Source: Sphingomonas hankookensis (GTDB taxonomy: Bacteria; Pseudomonadota; Alphaproteobacteria; Sphingomonadales; Sphingomonadaceae). From it: a stretch of 64,000 nucleotides of DNA. Below, piece by piece: positions 7,958 through 20,188 of the stretch. Each line of letters begins with the position of its first letter. Position 1 is the stretch's first letter. The stretch is taken from the NCBI RefSeq assembly GCF_028551275.1, contig NZ_CP117025.1:1545501-1609500 (forward strand), written 5' to 3'. The notes under the pieces are model-generated. The model saw nothing but the letters and a program-made list of their open reading frames with translations. It was not told where the DNA came from and did no database searches. The position numbers were made by a program, and so were the translations under genes.

Positions 7958-10051
7958 ATGGCCCGCAGCCATCCGCTCGAACGGTATCGTAACATCGGCA
8001 TCATGGCGCACATCGACGCCGGCAAGACGACCACCACCGAGCGTATTCTTTACTACACCGGCAAGTCCTACAAGATCGGCGAAGTGCACGAAGGCACCGC
8101 CACCATGGACTGGATGGAGCAGGAGCAGGAACGCGGCATCACCATCACCTCGGCGGCAACCACCTGCAAGTGGCGTGCGGAAGAGGGCAAGGGTGAAGAG
8201 CACCTGATCAACATCATCGACACCCCCGGCCACGTCGACTTCACCATCGAAGTCGAGCGTTCGCTGCGCGTGCTCGACGGTGCGGTCGCCTGTTTCGACG
8301 GCGTTGCCGGCGTCGAGCCGCAGTCGGAAACCGTGTGGCGTCAGGCCGACAAGTACGGCGTGCCGCGCATGTGCTTCGTCAACAAGCTCGACCGCACCGG
8401 CGCCGACTTCTATTTCTGCGTCGATTCGATCATCGAGCGTCTGGGTGCGCGTCCGGCGGTCCTGTATCTCCCGATCGGTATCGAAGGCGGCTTCAAGGGC
8501 CTGGTCGACCTGGTCGAGAACCGCGCGATCATCTGGCTCGAAGAGTCGCTGGGCGCGAAGTTCGAATATCAGGACATTCCGGAAGACATGAAGGAAAAGG
8601 CTGCGAAGTATCGCAGCGACCTGATCGAAATGGCCGTCGAGCAGGACGACGACCTGATGGAAGCCTATCTCGAAGGCAACGAGCCGTCGGTCGCCGACCT
8701 CAAGAAGCTGATCCGCAAGGGGACGCTGGCGATGAACTTCGTGCCGATCGTGTGCGGTTCGGCGTTCAAGAACAAGGGCGTGCAGCCGCTGCTTGACGCG
8801 GTCGTCGACTATCTGCCGTCGCCGCTGGACATTCCGGACGTGCAGGGCGTGAAGCTCGACGGCGAGACCCCGGATTCGCGTCCGGCGTCGGACACCGCGC
8901 CGCTGTCGCTGCTGGCGTTCAAGATCATGAACGATCCGTTCGTCGGCTCGCTGACCTTCGCCCGCATCTATTCGGGCACCCTCACCAAGGGTTCGTACCT
9001 GAACTCGGTGAAGGACAAGAAGGAAAAGATCGGCCGTATGCTCCTCATGCACGCGAACTCGCGTGAGGACATCGACGAGGCGCGTGCGGGCGACATCGTC
9101 GCCATCGCGGGCCTGAAGGAAACGACGACCGGCGATACGCTGTGCGATCCGGCCAACCCGATCATCCTGGAACGCATGGAGTTCCCGGAACCCGTGATCG
9201 AGCTGTCGGTGGAGCCGAAGACCAAGGCGGACCAGGAAAAGATGGGCATCGCGCTCAACCGCCTGGCTGCCGAGGACCCCTCGTTCCGTGTGTCGACCGA
9301 CCATGAATCGGGCCAGACGATCATCAAGGGCATGGGTGAACTTCACCTCGAAATCCTCGTCGATCGCATGAAGCGCGAATTCAAGGTGGAAGCGAATGTC
9401 GGTGCGCCGCAGGTGGCGTATCGCGAATATCTCGCCAAGCCGGTCGAGCTGACCTACACCCACAAGAAGCAGTCGGGTGGTTCGGGCCAGTTCGGCGAAG
9501 TGAAGGTCAAGGTCGTTCCCGGCGAGCGTGGTTCGGGCTACCAGTTCTTCGACGAGATCAAGGGCGGCAACATCCCGCGCGAATATATCCCGTCGGTGGA
9601 AAAGGGCATGCGCGAGACGGCACAGACCGGTTCGCTGATCGGCTTCCCGATCATCGACTTCGAAGTGCACCTGATCGACGGCAAGTACCACGACGTCGAC
9701 TCGTCGGCGCTGGCGTTCGAAATCTGCGCCCGCGGCGCGATGCGCGAAGCGGCGCAGAAGGCCGGCATCAAGCTGCTCGAGCCGATCATGAAGGTCGAGG
9801 TCGTGACCCCGGAAGACTATCTGGGCGACGTCATCGGCGACATGAACAGCCGTCGTGGCCAGATCCAGGGCACCGACAGCCGCGGCAACGCGCAGACCGT
9901 CGAAGCGATGGTCCCGCTCGCCAACATGTTCGGCTATGTGAACCAGCTCCGCTCGTTCACGCAGGGCCGCGCGCAATACTCGATGCAGTTCTCGCACTAT
10001 GACGAAGTGCCGCAGAACGTCGCGGATGAGGTCAAGGCGAAGATGGCCTGA
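7958..10051 (+). CDS. fusA: elongation factor G
   Basis: EF-G is the GTPase that drives translocation. The 697-residue product has the G1 loop AHIDAGKTT, the [10 protein letters not shown] switch I segment, DTPGH (G3) and NKLDRTGAD (G4), followed by domains II-V ending in the [14 protein letters not shown] tail. The length is close to E. coli EF-G (704). The ATG at 7958 follows TAAGGAAG. It is 95 bases after rpsG and 204 bases before tuf. This is the single classical fusA type, not the ribosome-recycling-only paralogue, as judged by its position in the str operon. Confidence 0.98.
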   Translation: MARSHPLERYRNIGIMAHIDAGKTTTTERILYYTGKSYKIGEVHEGTATMDWMEQEQERGITITSAATTCKWRAEEGKGEEHLINIIDTPGHVDFTIEVERSLRVLDGAVACFDGVAGVEPQSETVWRQADKYGVPRMCFVNKLDRTGADFYFCVDSIIERLGARPAVLYLPIGIEGGFKGLVDLVENRAIIWLEESLGAKFEYQDIPEDMKEKAAKYRSDLIEMAVEQDDDLMEAYLEGNEPSVADLKKLIRKGTLAMNFVPIVCGSAFKNKGVQPLLDAVVDYLPSPLDIPDVQGVKLDGETPDSRPASDTAPLSLLAFKIMNDPFVGSLTFARIYSGTLTKGSYLNSVKDKKEKIGRMLLMHANSREDIDEARAGDIVAIAGLKETTTGDTLCDPANPIILERMEFPEPVIELSVEPKTKADQEKMGIALNRLAAEDPSFRVSTDHESGQTIIKGMGELHLEILVDRMKREFKVEANVGAPQVAYREYLAKPVELTYTHKKQSGGSGQFGEVKVKVVPGERGSGYQFFDEIKGGNIPREYIPSVEKGMRETAQTGSLIGFPIIDFEVHLIDGKYHDVDSSALAFEICARGAMREAAQKAGIKLLEPIMKVEVVTPEDYLGDVIGDMNSRRGQIQGTDSRGNAQTVEAMVPLANMFGYVNQLRSFTQGRAQYSMQFSHYDEVPQNVADEVKAKMA

Positions 10052-10103
10052 GGCGCACGGGGCTAAGCCAGCTTAGCTCCGAGACGCCGAAAGGCCGGCC
10101 GGC

Positions 10104-10125
10104 GGAGCGGTCCCACGACCGCTCC
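10104..10125 (+). terminator. hairpin in the fusA-tuf spacer
   Basis: GGAGCGGTC (10104-10112) pairs perfectly with GACCGCTCC (10117-10125) around a CCAC loop. A second small palindrome (GCTAAGC-CA-GCTTAGC) lies just upstream. No U-run follows, so partial attenuation or mRNA processing is more likely than strict termination. Confidence 0.4.
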
Positions 10126-10255
10126 GACCGACGGCGAATTTACTTCGTCGTCCTCTCCCCGGTTCGGGGGCTGGCATTACGAAACAACACCCGCTAAAGG
10201 GCCGCGTTCGCGTGGCCCCTGATGCGGCACCGAATTCGAATCAGAAGGTAGGAAA

Positions 10256-11449
<1,194 letters not shown>

Positions 11450-11468
11450 TATAGCGACTCGAACAGGT

Positions 11469-11506
11469 GGCGGTCCCCGGAGACGGGGGCCGCCATTTGC
11501 TATTTT
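11469..11506 (+). terminator. terminator-like hairpin after tuf
   Basis: GGCGGTCCCCG (11469-11479) pairs with CGGGGGCCGCC (11484-11494) with a GAGA loop and one G-U pair, followed by ATTTGCTATTTT. This is a good Rho-independent terminator or attenuator between the str genes and rpsJ. Confidence 0.65.
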
Positions 11507-11602
11507 ATGAGGGCGCCTCGCTTGTAGCTGGGGTGCTCACTAAGCCATTCGTTGTTAATCAAGAGCCGTCCCAACGGCCCGCTCTTTCGCATCGGTAGGA
11601 CC

Positions 11603-11911
11603 ATGGACAACAATATCCGTATTCGCCTGAAGGCGTTCGACCATCGCGTGCTCGACCAGGCTGCCGGCGACATCGCCGACACCGCCCGTCGCACCGGCGC
11701 CCTGATCCGTGGACCGATTCCGCTGCCCACGCACATCGACAAGTTCACGGTCAACCGCGGCCCGCACATCGACAAGAAGTCGCGCGAGCAGTTCGAGACC
11801 CGGACCTACAAGCGTCTGCTCGACATCGTGCAGCCGACCCCGCAGACCGTCGACGCGCTCATGAAGCTCGACCTCGCGGCAGGGGTGGACGTAGAGATCA
11901 AGCTGGCGTAA
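11603..11911 (+). CDS. rpsJ: 30S ribosomal protein S10
   Basis: S10 (102 residues, E. coli 103) is in the head of the small subunit and also pairs with NusB in antitermination. It shows the N-terminal [15 protein letters not shown], the long-loop [27 protein letters not shown] and the end [13 protein letters not shown]. The ATG at 11603 lies 4 bases after a GGTAGGA site. It is the first gene of the S10 section, 153 bases after tuf. Unusually, a 324-base spacer separates it from rplC. Confidence 0.98.
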   Translation: MDNNIRIRLKAFDHRVLDQAAGDIADTARRTGALIRGPIPLPTHIDKFTVNRGPHIDKKSREQFETRTYKRLLDIVQPTPQTVDALMKLDLAAGVDVEIKLA

Positions 11912-12235
11912 TAGCCGCTTGCCGCGACGTAGGGTGATTCCGCCCTGCGTCGCGCTTTCGCTTCCCGCCGGTTCGTTCTGAACAAAGGCGGTCGAAGCCG
12001 GGAAAGCAACCATAGGGATACCGAACGGCACGAAGTCTGCGGACGAAGTGCCGTTGTCCGCGTCCCCGCTATCGTCGATGCAGCCCTTCGGTGGGGGAAT
12101 ATCGGCGATGTCTGGCCCTGGCGGGGGCGTGCAGATCGCAAGGGCTGGGGCTTCGGAGGCGGGTGACCGCGCACCGGGGCCTTTTTCGTTAGGCAAGCTC
12201 GTCGTCAAGACGAGCCTCTGTTGGAGGAGTGGGTC
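11912..12235 (+). other. 324-base rpsJ-rplC spacer with two hairpins
   Basis: No convincing gene is seen. Two inverted repeats are present: ACGGCAC (12025-12031) with GTGCCGT (12048-12054), and GCTCGTC with GACGAGC immediately before the rplC ribosome site. A GGGGCCTTTTTCG run precedes the second. The spacer could hold a separate rplC promoter or a leader that senses a ribosomal protein, which is inference only. Confidence 0.4.
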
Positions 12236-12961
12236 ATGCGCACTGGCGTGATCGCGAAGAAAATGGGAATGACCCGGTTGTTCCAGGACGATGGGCGCCA
12301 CGTGCCCGTCACCGTCCTGCAGCTGGAGGACGTGCAGGTCGTCGCCCGTCGTGAGAAGGATCGTGACGGTTACGTCGCGGTGCAGCTCGGCGCCGGCACC
12401 GCCAAGGCGAAGAACGTCGCCAAGCCGCAACGTGGCCATTTCGGCAAGGCCGAAGTGACCCCGAAGGCGCGCGTGGTCGAGTTCCGCGTGGCGGACGATG
12501 CGCTGCTGGATGTCGGTGCCACCATCGGTGCCGATCACTATGTCGCCGGCCAGCTGGTCGACGTTTCGGGCCGTACGCAGGGCAAGGGCTTTGCGGGCGC
12601 CATGAAGCGTTGGGGCTTCGGTGGTCTGCGCGCCACGCACGGCGTGTCGGTATCGCACCGTTCGCACGGTTCGACCGGTCAGCGTCAGGATCCGGGCAAG
12701 GTCTTCAAGAACAAGAAGATGGCCGGCCACATGGGCGACCGTAACCGCACGCAGCAGAATCTGCAGGTCGTATCGACCGACGTCGAACGCGGGCTGATCT
12801 TCATCAAGGGTTCGGTCCCCGGCCACAAGGGTAGCTGGCTGACGGTCAAGGACGCGGTGAAGGTCGCGCGCCATGCCGACGCGCCGTATCCCGCGGGCCT
12901 GAAGAGCGCCAACAGCAACGACGCGGCCGCACCGGCAGCGACCGACGGCCAGGAGGGCTGA
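12236..12961 (+). CDS. rplC: 50S ribosomal protein L3
   Basis: L3 binds domain VI of 23S rRNA and reaches towards the peptidyl-transferase centre. The product is 241 residues against 209 in E. coli; the extra length is mainly a low-complexity Ala/Asp-rich C-terminal tail ([15 protein letters not shown]). Core motifs are [31 protein letters not shown] and [21 protein letters not shown], which contains the glutamine methylated by PrmB in other bacteria. GGAGGAG at 12223-12229 fixes the ATG at 12236. It is followed after 2 bases by rplD. Confidence 0.98.
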   Translation: MRTGVIAKKMGMTRLFQDDGRHVPVTVLQLEDVQVVARREKDRDGYVAVQLGAGTAKAKNVAKPQRGHFGKAEVTPKARVVEFRVADDALLDVGATIGADHYVAGQLVDVSGRTQGKGFAGAMKRWGFGGLRATHGVSVSHRSHGSTGQRQDPGKVFKNKKMAGHMGDRNRTQQNLQVVSTDVERGLIFIKGSVPGHKGSWLTVKDAVKVARHADAPYPAGLKSANSNDAAAPAATDGQEG

Positions 12962-12963
12962 TC

Positions 12964-13590
12964 ATGAAGGTCAAGGTACAGACCCTCGACGCCGTCGAAA
13001 GCGGCGATATCGAGCTGAACGACGAGGTGTTCGGCCTCGATCCGCGTGCGGACATCCTGCACCGGGTCGTGACCTGGCAGCTCGAAAAGCGTCGCGGCAC
13101 CGCCCGCGGCACCCGCGAGCGCGCCGATGTCGCGCGTTCGGGCAAGAAGCTGGGTCGCCAGAAGGGCGGCGGTGTCGCCCGTCACGGCGATCGTCGCGCG
13201 CCGGTGTTCATCGGCGGTGGTAAGGCGCACGGTGCCCGCGTCCGCGACTTCAACCCGGGCCTGAACAAGAAGGTTCGTGCACTGGGTCTGAAGATGGCGC
13301 TGTCGAGCCATGCCAAGGCGGGTTCGCTGGTGGTCCTGGACGGCCTGACCGTCGAGGACGGCAAGACCAAGGCGCTGACCGGCAACCTGTCGAAGCTGGG
13401 CTTCGGCAAGACCGCGCTGGTCATCGACGGCGACGCCGTGGAAACCACCTTCGCGCTGGCCGCGCGCAACCTCCGTCAGGTCAATGTCCTGCCGGCCGGT
13501 GGCGCCAACGTCTATGACATCCTGAAGCACGACACGCTGGTACTGACCCGCGCCGCCGTCGAAAAGCTGGAGGCCCGCTTCAATGGCTAA
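12964..13590 (+). CDS. rplD: 50S ribosomal protein L4
   Basis: L4 (208 residues, E. coli 201) lines the peptide exit tunnel through an extended loop and in some bacteria represses the S10 operon. Visible parts are [18 protein letters not shown], the [32 protein letters not shown] extended loop and the [23 protein letters not shown]-terminal domain. It starts 2 bases after rplC and its last 8 bases overlap rplW, which implies translational coupling. Confidence 0.98.
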   Translation: MKVKVQTLDAVESGDIELNDEVFGLDPRADILHRVVTWQLEKRRGTARGTRERADVARSGKKLGRQKGGGVARHGDRRAPVFIGGGKAHGARVRDFNPGLNKKVRALGLKMALSSHAKAGSLVVLDGLTVEDGKTKALTGNLSKLGFGKTALVIDGDAVETTFALAARNLRQVNVLPAGGANVYDILKHDTLVLTRAAVEKLEARFNG

Positions 13591-13897
13591 GCAGCAGCAG
13601 GCGATCGACATCCGTCACTATGACGTGGTGCTCGCGCCGCACATCACCGAAAAGGCGACGATGCTCTCCGAGCATAACGCGGTCGTCTTCAAGGTCGCGA
13701 ACAAGGCGTCGAAGCCGGAGATCAAGGCAGCGGTCGAAGCGCTGTTCAACGTCACCGTCACCGGCGTGAACACGATCGTGACCAAGGGCAAGACCAAGAA
13801 GTGGAAGGGCGCGCCCTACACTCGCTCGGACTTCAAGAAGGCGATCGTGACGCTGGCCGAAGGCCAGTCGATCGACATTACCGAGGGGGCCAAGTAA
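13583..13897 (+). CDS. rplW: 50S ribosomal protein L23
   Basis: L23 (104 residues, E. coli 100) sits at the tunnel exit and docks trigger factor and SRP. It shows the [19 protein letters not shown] start, a loop with [21 protein letters not shown], and the acidic end DITEGAK. It overlaps the end of rplD by 8 bases and is followed 1 base later by rplB. Confidence 0.97.
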   Translation: MAKQQQAIDIRHYDVVLAPHITEKATMLSEHNAVVFKVANKASKPEIKAAVEALFNVTVTGVNTIVTKGKTKKWKGAPYTRSDFKKAIVTLAEGQSIDITEGAK

Positions 13898-13898
13898 C

Positions 13899-14750
13899 AT
13901 GGCACTCAAGCAATATAATCCGACCACGCCGTCGCAGCGTGGCCTGGTCCTGATCGACCGTTCGGCGCTGTACAAGGGCCGTCCGGTCAAGTCGTTGACC
14001 GAAGGCAAGACCAAGACCGGCGGTCGCAACAACAAGGGCCATGTGACCTCGCGCGGCATCGCCGGCGGTCACAAGCAGCGCTACCGCATCATCGACTTCA
14101 AGCGTCGCCTGTGGGACGTCGAGGGCACCGTGGAGCGGATCGAATATGATCCCAACCGCACCGCCTTCATCGCGCTGATCAACTATGGTGCGGACGAAGC
14201 GGGCAAGGACCGCGTCGCCTACATCATCGCGCCGCAGCGTCTGAACGTCGGCGACAAGGTGATCGCGGGCAAGAAGACCGACGTGAAGCCGGGCAACGCG
14301 ATGGAACTGGGCCAGGTGCCGGTCGGCACGATCGTCCACAACATCGAGATGAAGCCGGGCAAGGGCGGTCAGATCGCTCGTTCGGCCGGCACGTACGTGC
14401 AGGTCGTCGGCCGCGACAAGGGCATGGTCATCGTTCGTCTGAACTCGGGTGAACAGCGCTACATCCACGCCGCCTGCATGGCGACGATCGGTGCGGTGTC
14501 GAACCCCGACAACCAGAACCAGAACCTGGGCAAAGCCGGTCGCAACCGCTGGCTCGGCCATCGTCCGCTTACCCGCGGCGTCGCCAAGAACCCGGTCGAC
14601 CACCCGCACGGCGGTGGTGAAGGCCGGACCTCGGGCGGCCGTCACCCGGTCACCCCGTGGGGCAAGCCGACCAAGGGCGCGCGCACGCGGCACAACAAGG
14701 CGACGGACAAGATGATCATCCGTAGCCGTCACGCGAAGAAGAAGGGCTAA
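13899..14750 (+). CDS. rplB: 50S ribosomal protein L2
   Basis: L2 (283 residues, E. coli 273) is needed for subunit joining and peptidyl transfer. It carries [18 protein letters not shown], the OB-like core with RYRIIDFKR, and the universal [19 protein letters not shown] block with the functionally important histidine. The residue before NPVDHPHGG is Lys (VAKNPVDH) where many bacteria have Met. It ends HAKKKG. It is 1 base after rplW and 3 bases before rpsS. Confidence 0.98.
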   Translation: MALKQYNPTTPSQRGLVLIDRSALYKGRPVKSLTEGKTKTGGRNNKGHVTSRGIAGGHKQRYRIIDFKRRLWDVEGTVERIEYDPNRTAFIALINYGADEAGKDRVAYIIAPQRLNVGDKVIAGKKTDVKPGNAMELGQVPVGTIVHNIEMKPGKGGQIARSAGTYVQVVGRDKGMVIVRLNSGEQRYIHAACMATIGAVSNPDNQNQNLGKAGRNRWLGHRPLTRGVAKNPVDHPHGGGEGRTSGGRHPVTPWGKPTKGARTRHNKATDKMIIRSRHAKKKG

Positions 14751-14753
14751 GCG

Positions 14754-15032
14754 ATGGCTCGTTCCGTATGGAAGGGTCCGTTCGTGGACCTCAACCTGCT
14801 GAAGAAGGCAGAAGTGGCGCAGGACGCCGGCACCCGTGCCGGCCCGATCAAGACCTGGTCGCGCCGCTCGACCATTCTCCCGCAGTTCGTCGGCCTGACG
14901 TTCAACGTCTATAACGGCCGCAAGTTCGTGCCGGTTTCGGTCAACGAAGACATGGTGGGCATGAAGCTCGGCGAGTTCGCTCCGACGCGCTTCTTCCCCG
15001 GCCACGCCGCCGACAAGAAGGGCAAGCGCTGA
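14754..15032 (+). CDS. rpsS: 30S ribosomal protein S19
   Basis: S19 (92 residues, same as E. coli) is in the small-subunit head and contacts the A-site tRNA and S13. It has [42 protein letters not shown] and [20 protein letters not shown]. Its TGA stop overlaps the rplV ATG (TGATG). Confidence 0.98.
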   Translation: MARSVWKGPFVDLNLLKKAEVAQDAGTRAGPIKTWSRRSTILPQFVGLTFNVYNGRKFVPVSVNEDMVGMKLGEFAPTRFFPGHAADKKGKR

Positions 15033-15408
15033 TGAGCAAGCAGGCAGCACCCCGCCGCGTTGGTGACAAGGAAGCTCTGGCGGTCGCGACCCAGGTCCGC
15101 GGCTCGGCGCAGAAGCTGAACCTCGTCGCCGCGCTCATCCGCAACCGCAAGGCCGGTGACGCGATGAACATCCTCGCCTTCTCGAAGAAGGCGATGGCGG
15201 TCGACGTCCGCAAGTGCCTCGCTTCGGCGATCGCGAACGCGGAAAACAACCACAACCTCGACGTCGACGCGCTCGTCGTCAAGGAAGCCTCGGTCGGCAA
15301 GTCGATCACGATGAAGCGTTTTGCGACCCGCGGTCGCGGCAAGTCGACGCGCATCCTGAAGCCGTTCAGCCGCGTGCGCATCGTCGTGTCCGAGGTGGAG
15401 GAAGCGTA

Positions 15409-15409
<1 letters not shown>
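15032..15409 (+). CDS. rplV: 50S ribosomal protein L22
   Basis: L22 (125 residues, E. coli 110) lines the exit tunnel and contacts macrolide sites through its beta hairpin. The extra residues are an N-terminal [16 protein letters not shown] extension. The core reads [22 protein letters not shown] and the hairpin [26 protein letters not shown]. The start overlaps the rpsS stop and its TAA overlaps the rpsC ATG by one base. Confidence 0.97.
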
Positions 15410-16119
<710 letters not shown>

Positions 16120-16131
16120 GGATAATTTGAG

Positions 16132-16563
16132 ATGCTGCAACCAAAGCGCACCAAGTTCCGCAAGGCCTTCAAGGGCCGCATCCATGGCGATGCCAAGGGC
16201 GGTACGTCGCTGAACTTCGGGTCGTACGGCCTGAAGGCGATGGAGCCGGAGCGGATCACCGCCCGCCAGATCGAAGCGGCCCGCCGCGCGATCACGCGTC
16301 ACATCAAGCGCCAGGGCCGCTTGTGGATCCGGATCTTCCCGGATCTGCCGGTGTCGTCGAAGCCGGCCGAAGTCCGCATGGGCTCGGGCAAGGGCTCGCC
16401 CGAATTCTGGGTCGCCCGCGTCAAGCCGGGTCGGATCCTGTTCGAACTGGACGGCGTGCCCGGCCCGCTCGCCGCGGAGGCGTTCTCGCGCGCCGCGATG
16501 AAGCTGCCGATCGCGGTCAAGGTCGTTGCCCGTCTGGGCGACACCTCGCACCTGGAGGGTTGA
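16132..16563 (+). CDS. rplP: 50S ribosomal protein L16
   Basis: L16 (143 residues, E. coli 136) sits by the A-site tRNA elbow. It shows [65 protein letters not shown] and the C-terminal [12 protein letters not shown]. It follows rpsC by 12 bases with rpmC 2 bases downstream. Confidence 0.97.
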   Translation: MLQPKRTKFRKAFKGRIHGDAKGGTSLNFGSYGLKAMEPERITARQIEAARRAITRHIKRQGRLWIRIFPDLPVSSKPAEVRMGSGKGSPEFWVARVKPGRILFELDGVPGPLAAEAFSRAAMKLPIAVKVVARLGDTSHLEG

Positions 16564-16565
16564 AA

Positions 16566-16769
16566 ATGACGAAGGCAACCGATCTTCGCGCCAAGAGCGA
16601 CGACCAGCTGGTCGAGGAACTGTCGAGCCTGAAGCGTGAGGCGTTCAACCTCCGCTTCCAGGCGGCGACCAGCCAGCTGGAAAAGCCGACCCGCGTGAAG
16701 GAAGTCCGTCGCGACATCGCGCGGATCAAGACGCTGCAGGGCGAGCGTTCGCGCTCGTCCGACAAGTAA
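16566..16769 (+). CDS. rpmC: 50S ribosomal protein L29
   Basis: L29 (67 residues, E. coli 63) lies next to L23 at the tunnel exit. It is a two-helix protein: [27 protein letters not shown], then [22 protein letters not shown]. The ATG at 16566 is chosen from the family start; in-frame reading upstream lies inside rplP. Confidence 0.96.
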   Translation: MTKATDLRAKSDDQLVEELSSLKREAFNLRFQAATSQLEKPTRVKEVRRDIARIKTLQGERSRSSDK

Positions 16770-16780
16770 GGACGAGAGAC

Positions 16781-17053
16781 ATGCCGAAGCGCGTGCTGAC
16801 CGGGATGATCGTCTCGGACAAGACCGACAAGACGGTGGTGGTCAAGGTAGAGCGGAAGGTGAAGCACCCCCTCTACGGCAAGATCATCCGCCGTTCGAAG
16901 AAGTACCATGCCCATGACGAGGGCAATGAGTATCGCGAAGGCGAGACCGTGCGCATCGAAGAGACCGCGCCGATCTCGAAGCTGAAGACCTGGAAGGTGA
17001 TCGAGCGGGTGAACACCCACGCGACGCCGGCGGAAGTCGCAGCCGAGGCGTAA
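16781..17053 (+). CDS. rpsQ: 30S ribosomal protein S17
   Basis: S17 (90 residues, E. coli 84) is a primary 16S rRNA-binding protein with an OB fold. Motifs are [39 protein letters not shown] and [21 protein letters not shown], ending in an alanine-rich tail ([12 protein letters not shown]) absent from E. coli. An AAGGA site precedes the ATG. A 211-base spacer with a strong hairpin follows before rplN. Confidence 0.97.
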   Translation: MPKRVLTGMIVSDKTDKTVVVKVERKVKHPLYGKIIRRSKKYHAHDEGNEYREGETVRIEETAPISKLKTWKVIERVNTHATPAEVAAEA

Positions 17054-17176
17054 GCCTTTGCAGGGGTGGGGCGCTTCGGCGTTGCCACCCCAAGCAATTC
17101 CGGGGTCGGACCCGGATGTGACGAACATTCGCGGGAAGGCTTGCCTTTTCGCTATGGGGCGGTTAATGGGCCGCTC

Positions 17177-17214
17177 CCCCCGGCGCGGTATCCCGCAGCC
17201 GGGGGTTCATTTTT
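17177..17214 (+). terminator. terminator-like hairpin between rpsQ and rplN
   Basis: CCCCCGGC (17177-17184) pairs perfectly with GCCGGGGG (17198-17205), followed by TTCATTTTTA. A weaker imperfect stem around GAAGGCTTGCCTT lies upstream. It falls at the classical S10/spc operon boundary and may partly separate the two. Confidence 0.55.
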
Positions 17215-17264
17215 AGCAGGCGGGGTCCGGTCGGAATCGGCCCCATGGACAAGGAATCGCATCC

Positions 17265-17633
17265 ATGATTCAGATGCAATCCAACCTCGACGTCGCTGAC
17301 AACAGCGGCGCGAAGCGGGTGCAGTGCATCAAGGTGCTGGGCGGCTCGAAGCGCCGCACGGCCGGTGTCGGCGACGTCATCGTCGTCAGCATCAAGGAAG
17401 CCGCTCCGCGCGGCCGCGTGAAGAAGGGTGACGTGCACCGCGCCGTCATCGTTCGCACCGCCAAGGACATCCGTCGCACCGACGGTTCGGTGATCCGCTT
17501 CGACGGCAACGCCGCGGTGCTGGTCAACAAGAACGAGGAGCCGATCGGCACCCGTATCTTTGGCCCGGTGGTCCGCGAGCTGCGCTCGAAGGGCTTCATG
17601 AAGATCATCTCGCTCGCCCCTGAGGTGCTGTAA
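17265..17633 (+). CDS. rplN: 50S ribosomal protein L14
   Basis: L14 (122 residues, E. coli 123) bridges to 16S rRNA and pairs with L19. It reads [31 protein letters not shown], with [22 protein letters not shown] and the end [19 protein letters not shown]. An AAGGA site lies about 10 bases upstream. This is the first gene after the rpsQ spacer; its stop overlaps the rplX ATG. Confidence 0.98.
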   Translation: MIQMQSNLDVADNSGAKRVQCIKVLGGSKRRTAGVGDVIVVSIKEAAPRGRVKKGDVHRAVIVRTAKDIRRTDGSVIRFDGNAAVLVNKNEEPIGTRIFGPVVRELRSKGFMKIISLAPEVL

Positions 17634-17947
17634 TGGCTGCTGCGAAGATCAAGAAGGGCGACACCGTGATCGTCCTGTCGGGCAAGGACAAGGGCAAGAC
17701 CGGCCAGGTCACCCAGTCGATGCCGAAGGATGGCAAGGTCGTCGTTTCCGGCGTCAACATCGCCGTTCGCCACAAGAAGCCGAACCAGGCCGACCCGCAG
17801 GGCGGTCTGGTGCGCTCGGAAGCGCCGCTGCACGTCAGCAAGGTCGCGCACGTCGTCGACGGCAAGCCGACCCGCGTTCGTTTCGAAGTGCGTGACGGCA
17901 AGAAGGTCCGGGTCGCCGTGAAGGGCGGGGAGGTCATCAATGGCTGA
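17633..17947 (+). CDS. rplX: 50S ribosomal protein L24
   Basis: L24 (104 residues, same as E. coli) starts 50S assembly. It has the KOW motif [33 protein letters not shown] and [18 protein letters not shown]. It overlaps rplN by one base at the start and rplE by 8 bases at the end, so all three are translationally coupled. Confidence 0.97.
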   Translation: MAAAKIKKGDTVIVLSGKDKGKTGQVTQSMPKDGKVVVSGVNIAVRHKKPNQADPQGGLVRSEAPLHVSKVAHVVDGKPTRVRFEVRDGKKVRVAVKGGEVING

Positions 17948-18524
17948 TAAGTACACGCCGCGCATGAAGTCGATCTATGACGATCGCATCGTGAAGGCGA
18001 TGACCGAGAAGTTCGGTTACAAGAACGCGCTCGAAGTGCCCCGGATCGAAAAGATCGTCCTGAACATGGGCGTGGGCGAGGCGACGCAGGACAAGAAGAA
18101 GGTCGAGCAGGCCAGCTCCGAAATGGAGCTGATCGCGGGCCAGAAGCCTGTCGTCACCAAGGCGAAGAAGTCGATTGCGCAGTTCAAGCTGCGTGAAGGC
18201 ATGGCGATCGGCTGCAAGGTCACGCTGCGCCGTGAGCGGATGTACGAATTCCTCGATCGCTTCATCACCATCGCGCTCCCCCGCGTCCGCGACTTTCGTG
18301 GCCTGAACCCGAAGTCGTTCGACGGCCGTGGCAACTATGCCTGCGGCATCAAGGAACAGATCGTGTTCCCCGAAATCAACTATGACCGCATCGACAAGGT
18401 GCGCGGCATGGATGTGATCGTGACCACCACCGCCAAGACCGACGACGAAGCTCGCGAGCTTCTGCGTCTGTTCGGTTTCCCCTTCCCGCAGGAAGCGGAA
18501 GCCGAGGAAAAGAAGGCGGCCTAA
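17940..18524 (+). CDS. rplE: 50S ribosomal protein L5
   Basis: L5 (194 residues, E. coli 179) binds 5S rRNA in the central protuberance. It contains [69 protein letters not shown] and [24 protein letters not shown], with a charged C-terminal tail ([10 protein letters not shown]). It overlaps rplX by 8 bases. Confidence 0.98.
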   Translation: MADKYTPRMKSIYDDRIVKAMTEKFGYKNALEVPRIEKIVLNMGVGEATQDKKKVEQASSEMELIAGQKPVVTKAKKSIAQFKLREGMAIGCKVTLRRERMYEFLDRFITIALPRVRDFRGLNPKSFDGRGNYACGIKEQIVFPEINYDRIDKVRGMDVIVTTTAKTDDEARELLRLFGFPFPQEAEAEEKKAA

Positions 18525-18530
18525 TCCGGT

Positions 18531-18552
18531 CCGCCCCCGGCCACGGGGGCGG
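18531..18552 (+). terminator. hairpin between rplE and rpsN
   Basis: CCGCCCCCG (18531-18539) pairs perfectly with CGGGGGCGG (18544-18552) around GCCA, followed by CCGTTCGCTTTAA. It is GC-rich without a U-run, and is a candidate attenuator or RNA-stability element. Confidence 0.45.
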
Positions 18553-18583
18553 CCGTTCGCTTTAACGAAGAGAGCTTAAGTCC

Positions 18584-18889
18584 ATGGCGAAACTGAGTTC
18601 CGTGAACAAGAACGAGCGCCGTCGCGCGCTCGTCAAGAAGTTCGCACCCAAATATGCGAAGCTGAAGGCGATCGCAGCCGACCAGTCGCTCGACGAAACC
18701 GAGCGTCTGATCGCGCGGCTGAAGATGGCCGAGATTCCCCGCAACGGGAATCCGACCCGCATCCGCAACCGTTGCGAGCTGACGGGTCGTCCCCGTGGCT
18801 ATTATCGCAAGTTCCGTCTCGCCCGCGTCATGCTGCGTGAACTGGCCAACAAGGGCCTGATCCCCGGCGTCACGAAGTCGAGCTGGTAA
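18584..18889 (+). CDS. rpsN: 30S ribosomal protein S14, zinc-independent type
   Basis: S14 (101 residues, same as E. coli) is the long C-minus form: no paired CxxC zinc cysteines, only the single C in [21 protein letters not shown]. The N-terminus reads [21 protein letters not shown] and the end [12 protein letters not shown]. It assembles in the small-subunit head. AGAGAGCTTAAGTCC precedes the ATG. It is 11 bases before rpsH. Confidence 0.98.
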   Translation: MAKLSSVNKNERRRALVKKFAPKYAKLKAIAADQSLDETERLIARLKMAEIPRNGNPTRIRNRCELTGRPRGYYRKFRLARVMLRELANKGLIPGVTKSSW

Positions 18890-18900
18890 GGAACACAGCA

Positions 18901-19296
18901 ATGGCATTGACCGATCCCCTGGGTGACATGCTCACCCGCATCCGCAACGGCCAGCGCGCGCGCAAGGACTCCGTCCTGACGCCTGCCAGCAAGTTGCGGG
19001 CCCGTGTCCTCGACGTGCTGCAGCGTGAGGGCTATATCCGTGGCTACAGCGAAGAGCAGATGGGCCCCGCGGCCGGCATCCGCATCGAGCTGAAGTATTT
19101 CGAAGGCCAGCCGGCGATCAAGCACGTCGCGCGCGTTTCGAAGCCCGGTCGCCGCGTCTATTCGGGTTCGCAGGAACTGCCGAAGGTGCGCAATGGCCTC
19201 GGCATCACTATCGTCTCGACGCCGCGCGGCGTTCTGTCCGACGCCGAAGCGCGCGAACAGAATGTCGGTGGCGAAGTCCTCGCGGAGGTCTTCTGA
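18901..19296 (+). CDS. rpsH: 30S ribosomal protein S8
   Basis: S8 (131 residues, E. coli 130) binds the central domain of 16S rRNA and in E. coli represses the spc operon by binding its own mRNA near rplE. It has [36 protein letters not shown], and the diagnostic [26 protein letters not shown]. Its TGA overlaps the rplF ATG. No S8-like mRNA site could be confirmed by eye. Confidence 0.98.
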   Translation: MALTDPLGDMLTRIRNGQRARKDSVLTPASKLRARVLDVLQREGYIRGYSEEQMGPAAGIRIELKYFEGQPAIKHVARVSKPGRRVYSGSQELPKVRNGLGITIVSTPRGVLSDAEAREQNVGGEVLAEVF

Positions 19297-19829
19297 TGAG
19301 CCGCATCGGTAAGAAGGCAGTCCCGGTTCCGGCCGGCGTGACCGCCAACATCGCAGGGCGCGAGCTGAGCGTGAAGGGTCCGAAGGGCACGCTGACGCTG
19401 CCGCTGGCCGACGACATCAGCTATGCCGTCGAAGGCGACAGCATCTCGGTGCAGCCGGCGAATGACACCAAGCGCGCTCGCGCGTTCTGGGGCATGCAGC
19501 GCACGCTCGTGCAGAACCTGATCACCGGCGTGACCACCGGCTTCACCAAGAAGCTGCTGATCACCGGCGTCGGCTATCGTGCGGCTGCGCAGGGCAAGAA
19601 TCTGAAGCTGCAGCTCGGCTACAGCCACGACGTCAACATCGACGTGCCGGAAGGCATCGAGATCAAGACGCCCGATCAGACCACGATCGAAATCAGCGGG
19701 ATCGACAAGCAGAAGGTCGGTCAGATCGCTGCCGAGATCCGTCGTTGGCGTAAGCCCGAGCCGTACAAGGGCAAGGGCATCAAGTACGACGGCGAGTTCA
19801 TCTTCCGCAAGGAAGGGAAGAAGAAGTAA
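19296..19829 (+). CDS. rplF: 50S ribosomal protein L6
   Basis: L6 (177 residues, same as E. coli) is near the factor-binding GTPase centre. It consists of two similar domains, beginning [15 protein letters not shown] and ending with the [21 protein letters not shown] signature. It overlaps rpsH and rplR by one base at each end. Confidence 0.98.
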   Translation: MSRIGKKAVPVPAGVTANIAGRELSVKGPKGTLTLPLADDISYAVEGDSISVQPANDTKRARAFWGMQRTLVQNLITGVTTGFTKKLLITGVGYRAAAQGKNLKLQLGYSHDVNIDVPEGIEIKTPDQTTIEISGIDKQKVGQIAAEIRRWRKPEPYKGKGIKYDGEFIFRKEGKKK

Positions 19830-20185
19830 TGACCAAGGGTCTCTCCCTCTTCGAGAAGCGCCGTCGGCGCAATCGCACCGCGCTTCGTGCGCGTTCGGGC
19901 GGCCGTGCGCGGCTGTCGATCCATCGTTCGGGCAAGCACATCTACGCCCAGGTCATCGACGATGCAGCGGGTCGTACCGTTGCTTCGGCATCGACCCTGG
20001 AAAAGGACGTGCGTGGCACCTCCGGCGCGAACATCGATGCCGCCAAGGGCGTCGGCACCCGCGTTGCGGAAGCGGCGAAGGCCGCGGGCGTGACGCAGGT
20101 CGTATTCGACCGTGGCGGCTTCCTGTTCCACGGCCGCGTCAAGGCGCTGGCCGAGGCCGCCCGCGAAGCCGGATTGGAGTTCTAA
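19829..20185 (+). CDS. rplR: 50S ribosomal protein L18
   Basis: L18 (118 residues, E. coli 117) binds 5S rRNA with L5. It shows [40 protein letters not shown] and the end [26 protein letters not shown]. The start overlaps the rplF stop; rpsE follows after 3 bases. Confidence 0.97.
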   Translation: MTKGLSLFEKRRRRNRTALRARSGGRARLSIHRSGKHIYAQVIDDAAGRTVASASTLEKDVRGTSGANIDAAKGVGTRVAEAAKAAGVTQVVFDRGGFLFHGRVKALAEAAREAGLEF

Positions 20186-20188
20186 GAC

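Noticed and set aside
7880..9997. 705-codon open frame opposite fusA
   Set aside because: High GC at third positions produces long antisense frames. The plus strand encodes a clear full-length EF-G here, and the antisense product is a low-complexity Arg/His/Asp-rich sequence without domains.
12048..12251. 67-codon frame in the rpsJ-rplC spacer
   Set aside because: It ends inside rplC, has no ribosome site and unlike its neighbours shows no ribosomal-type codon choice. The spacer is better read as a leader.
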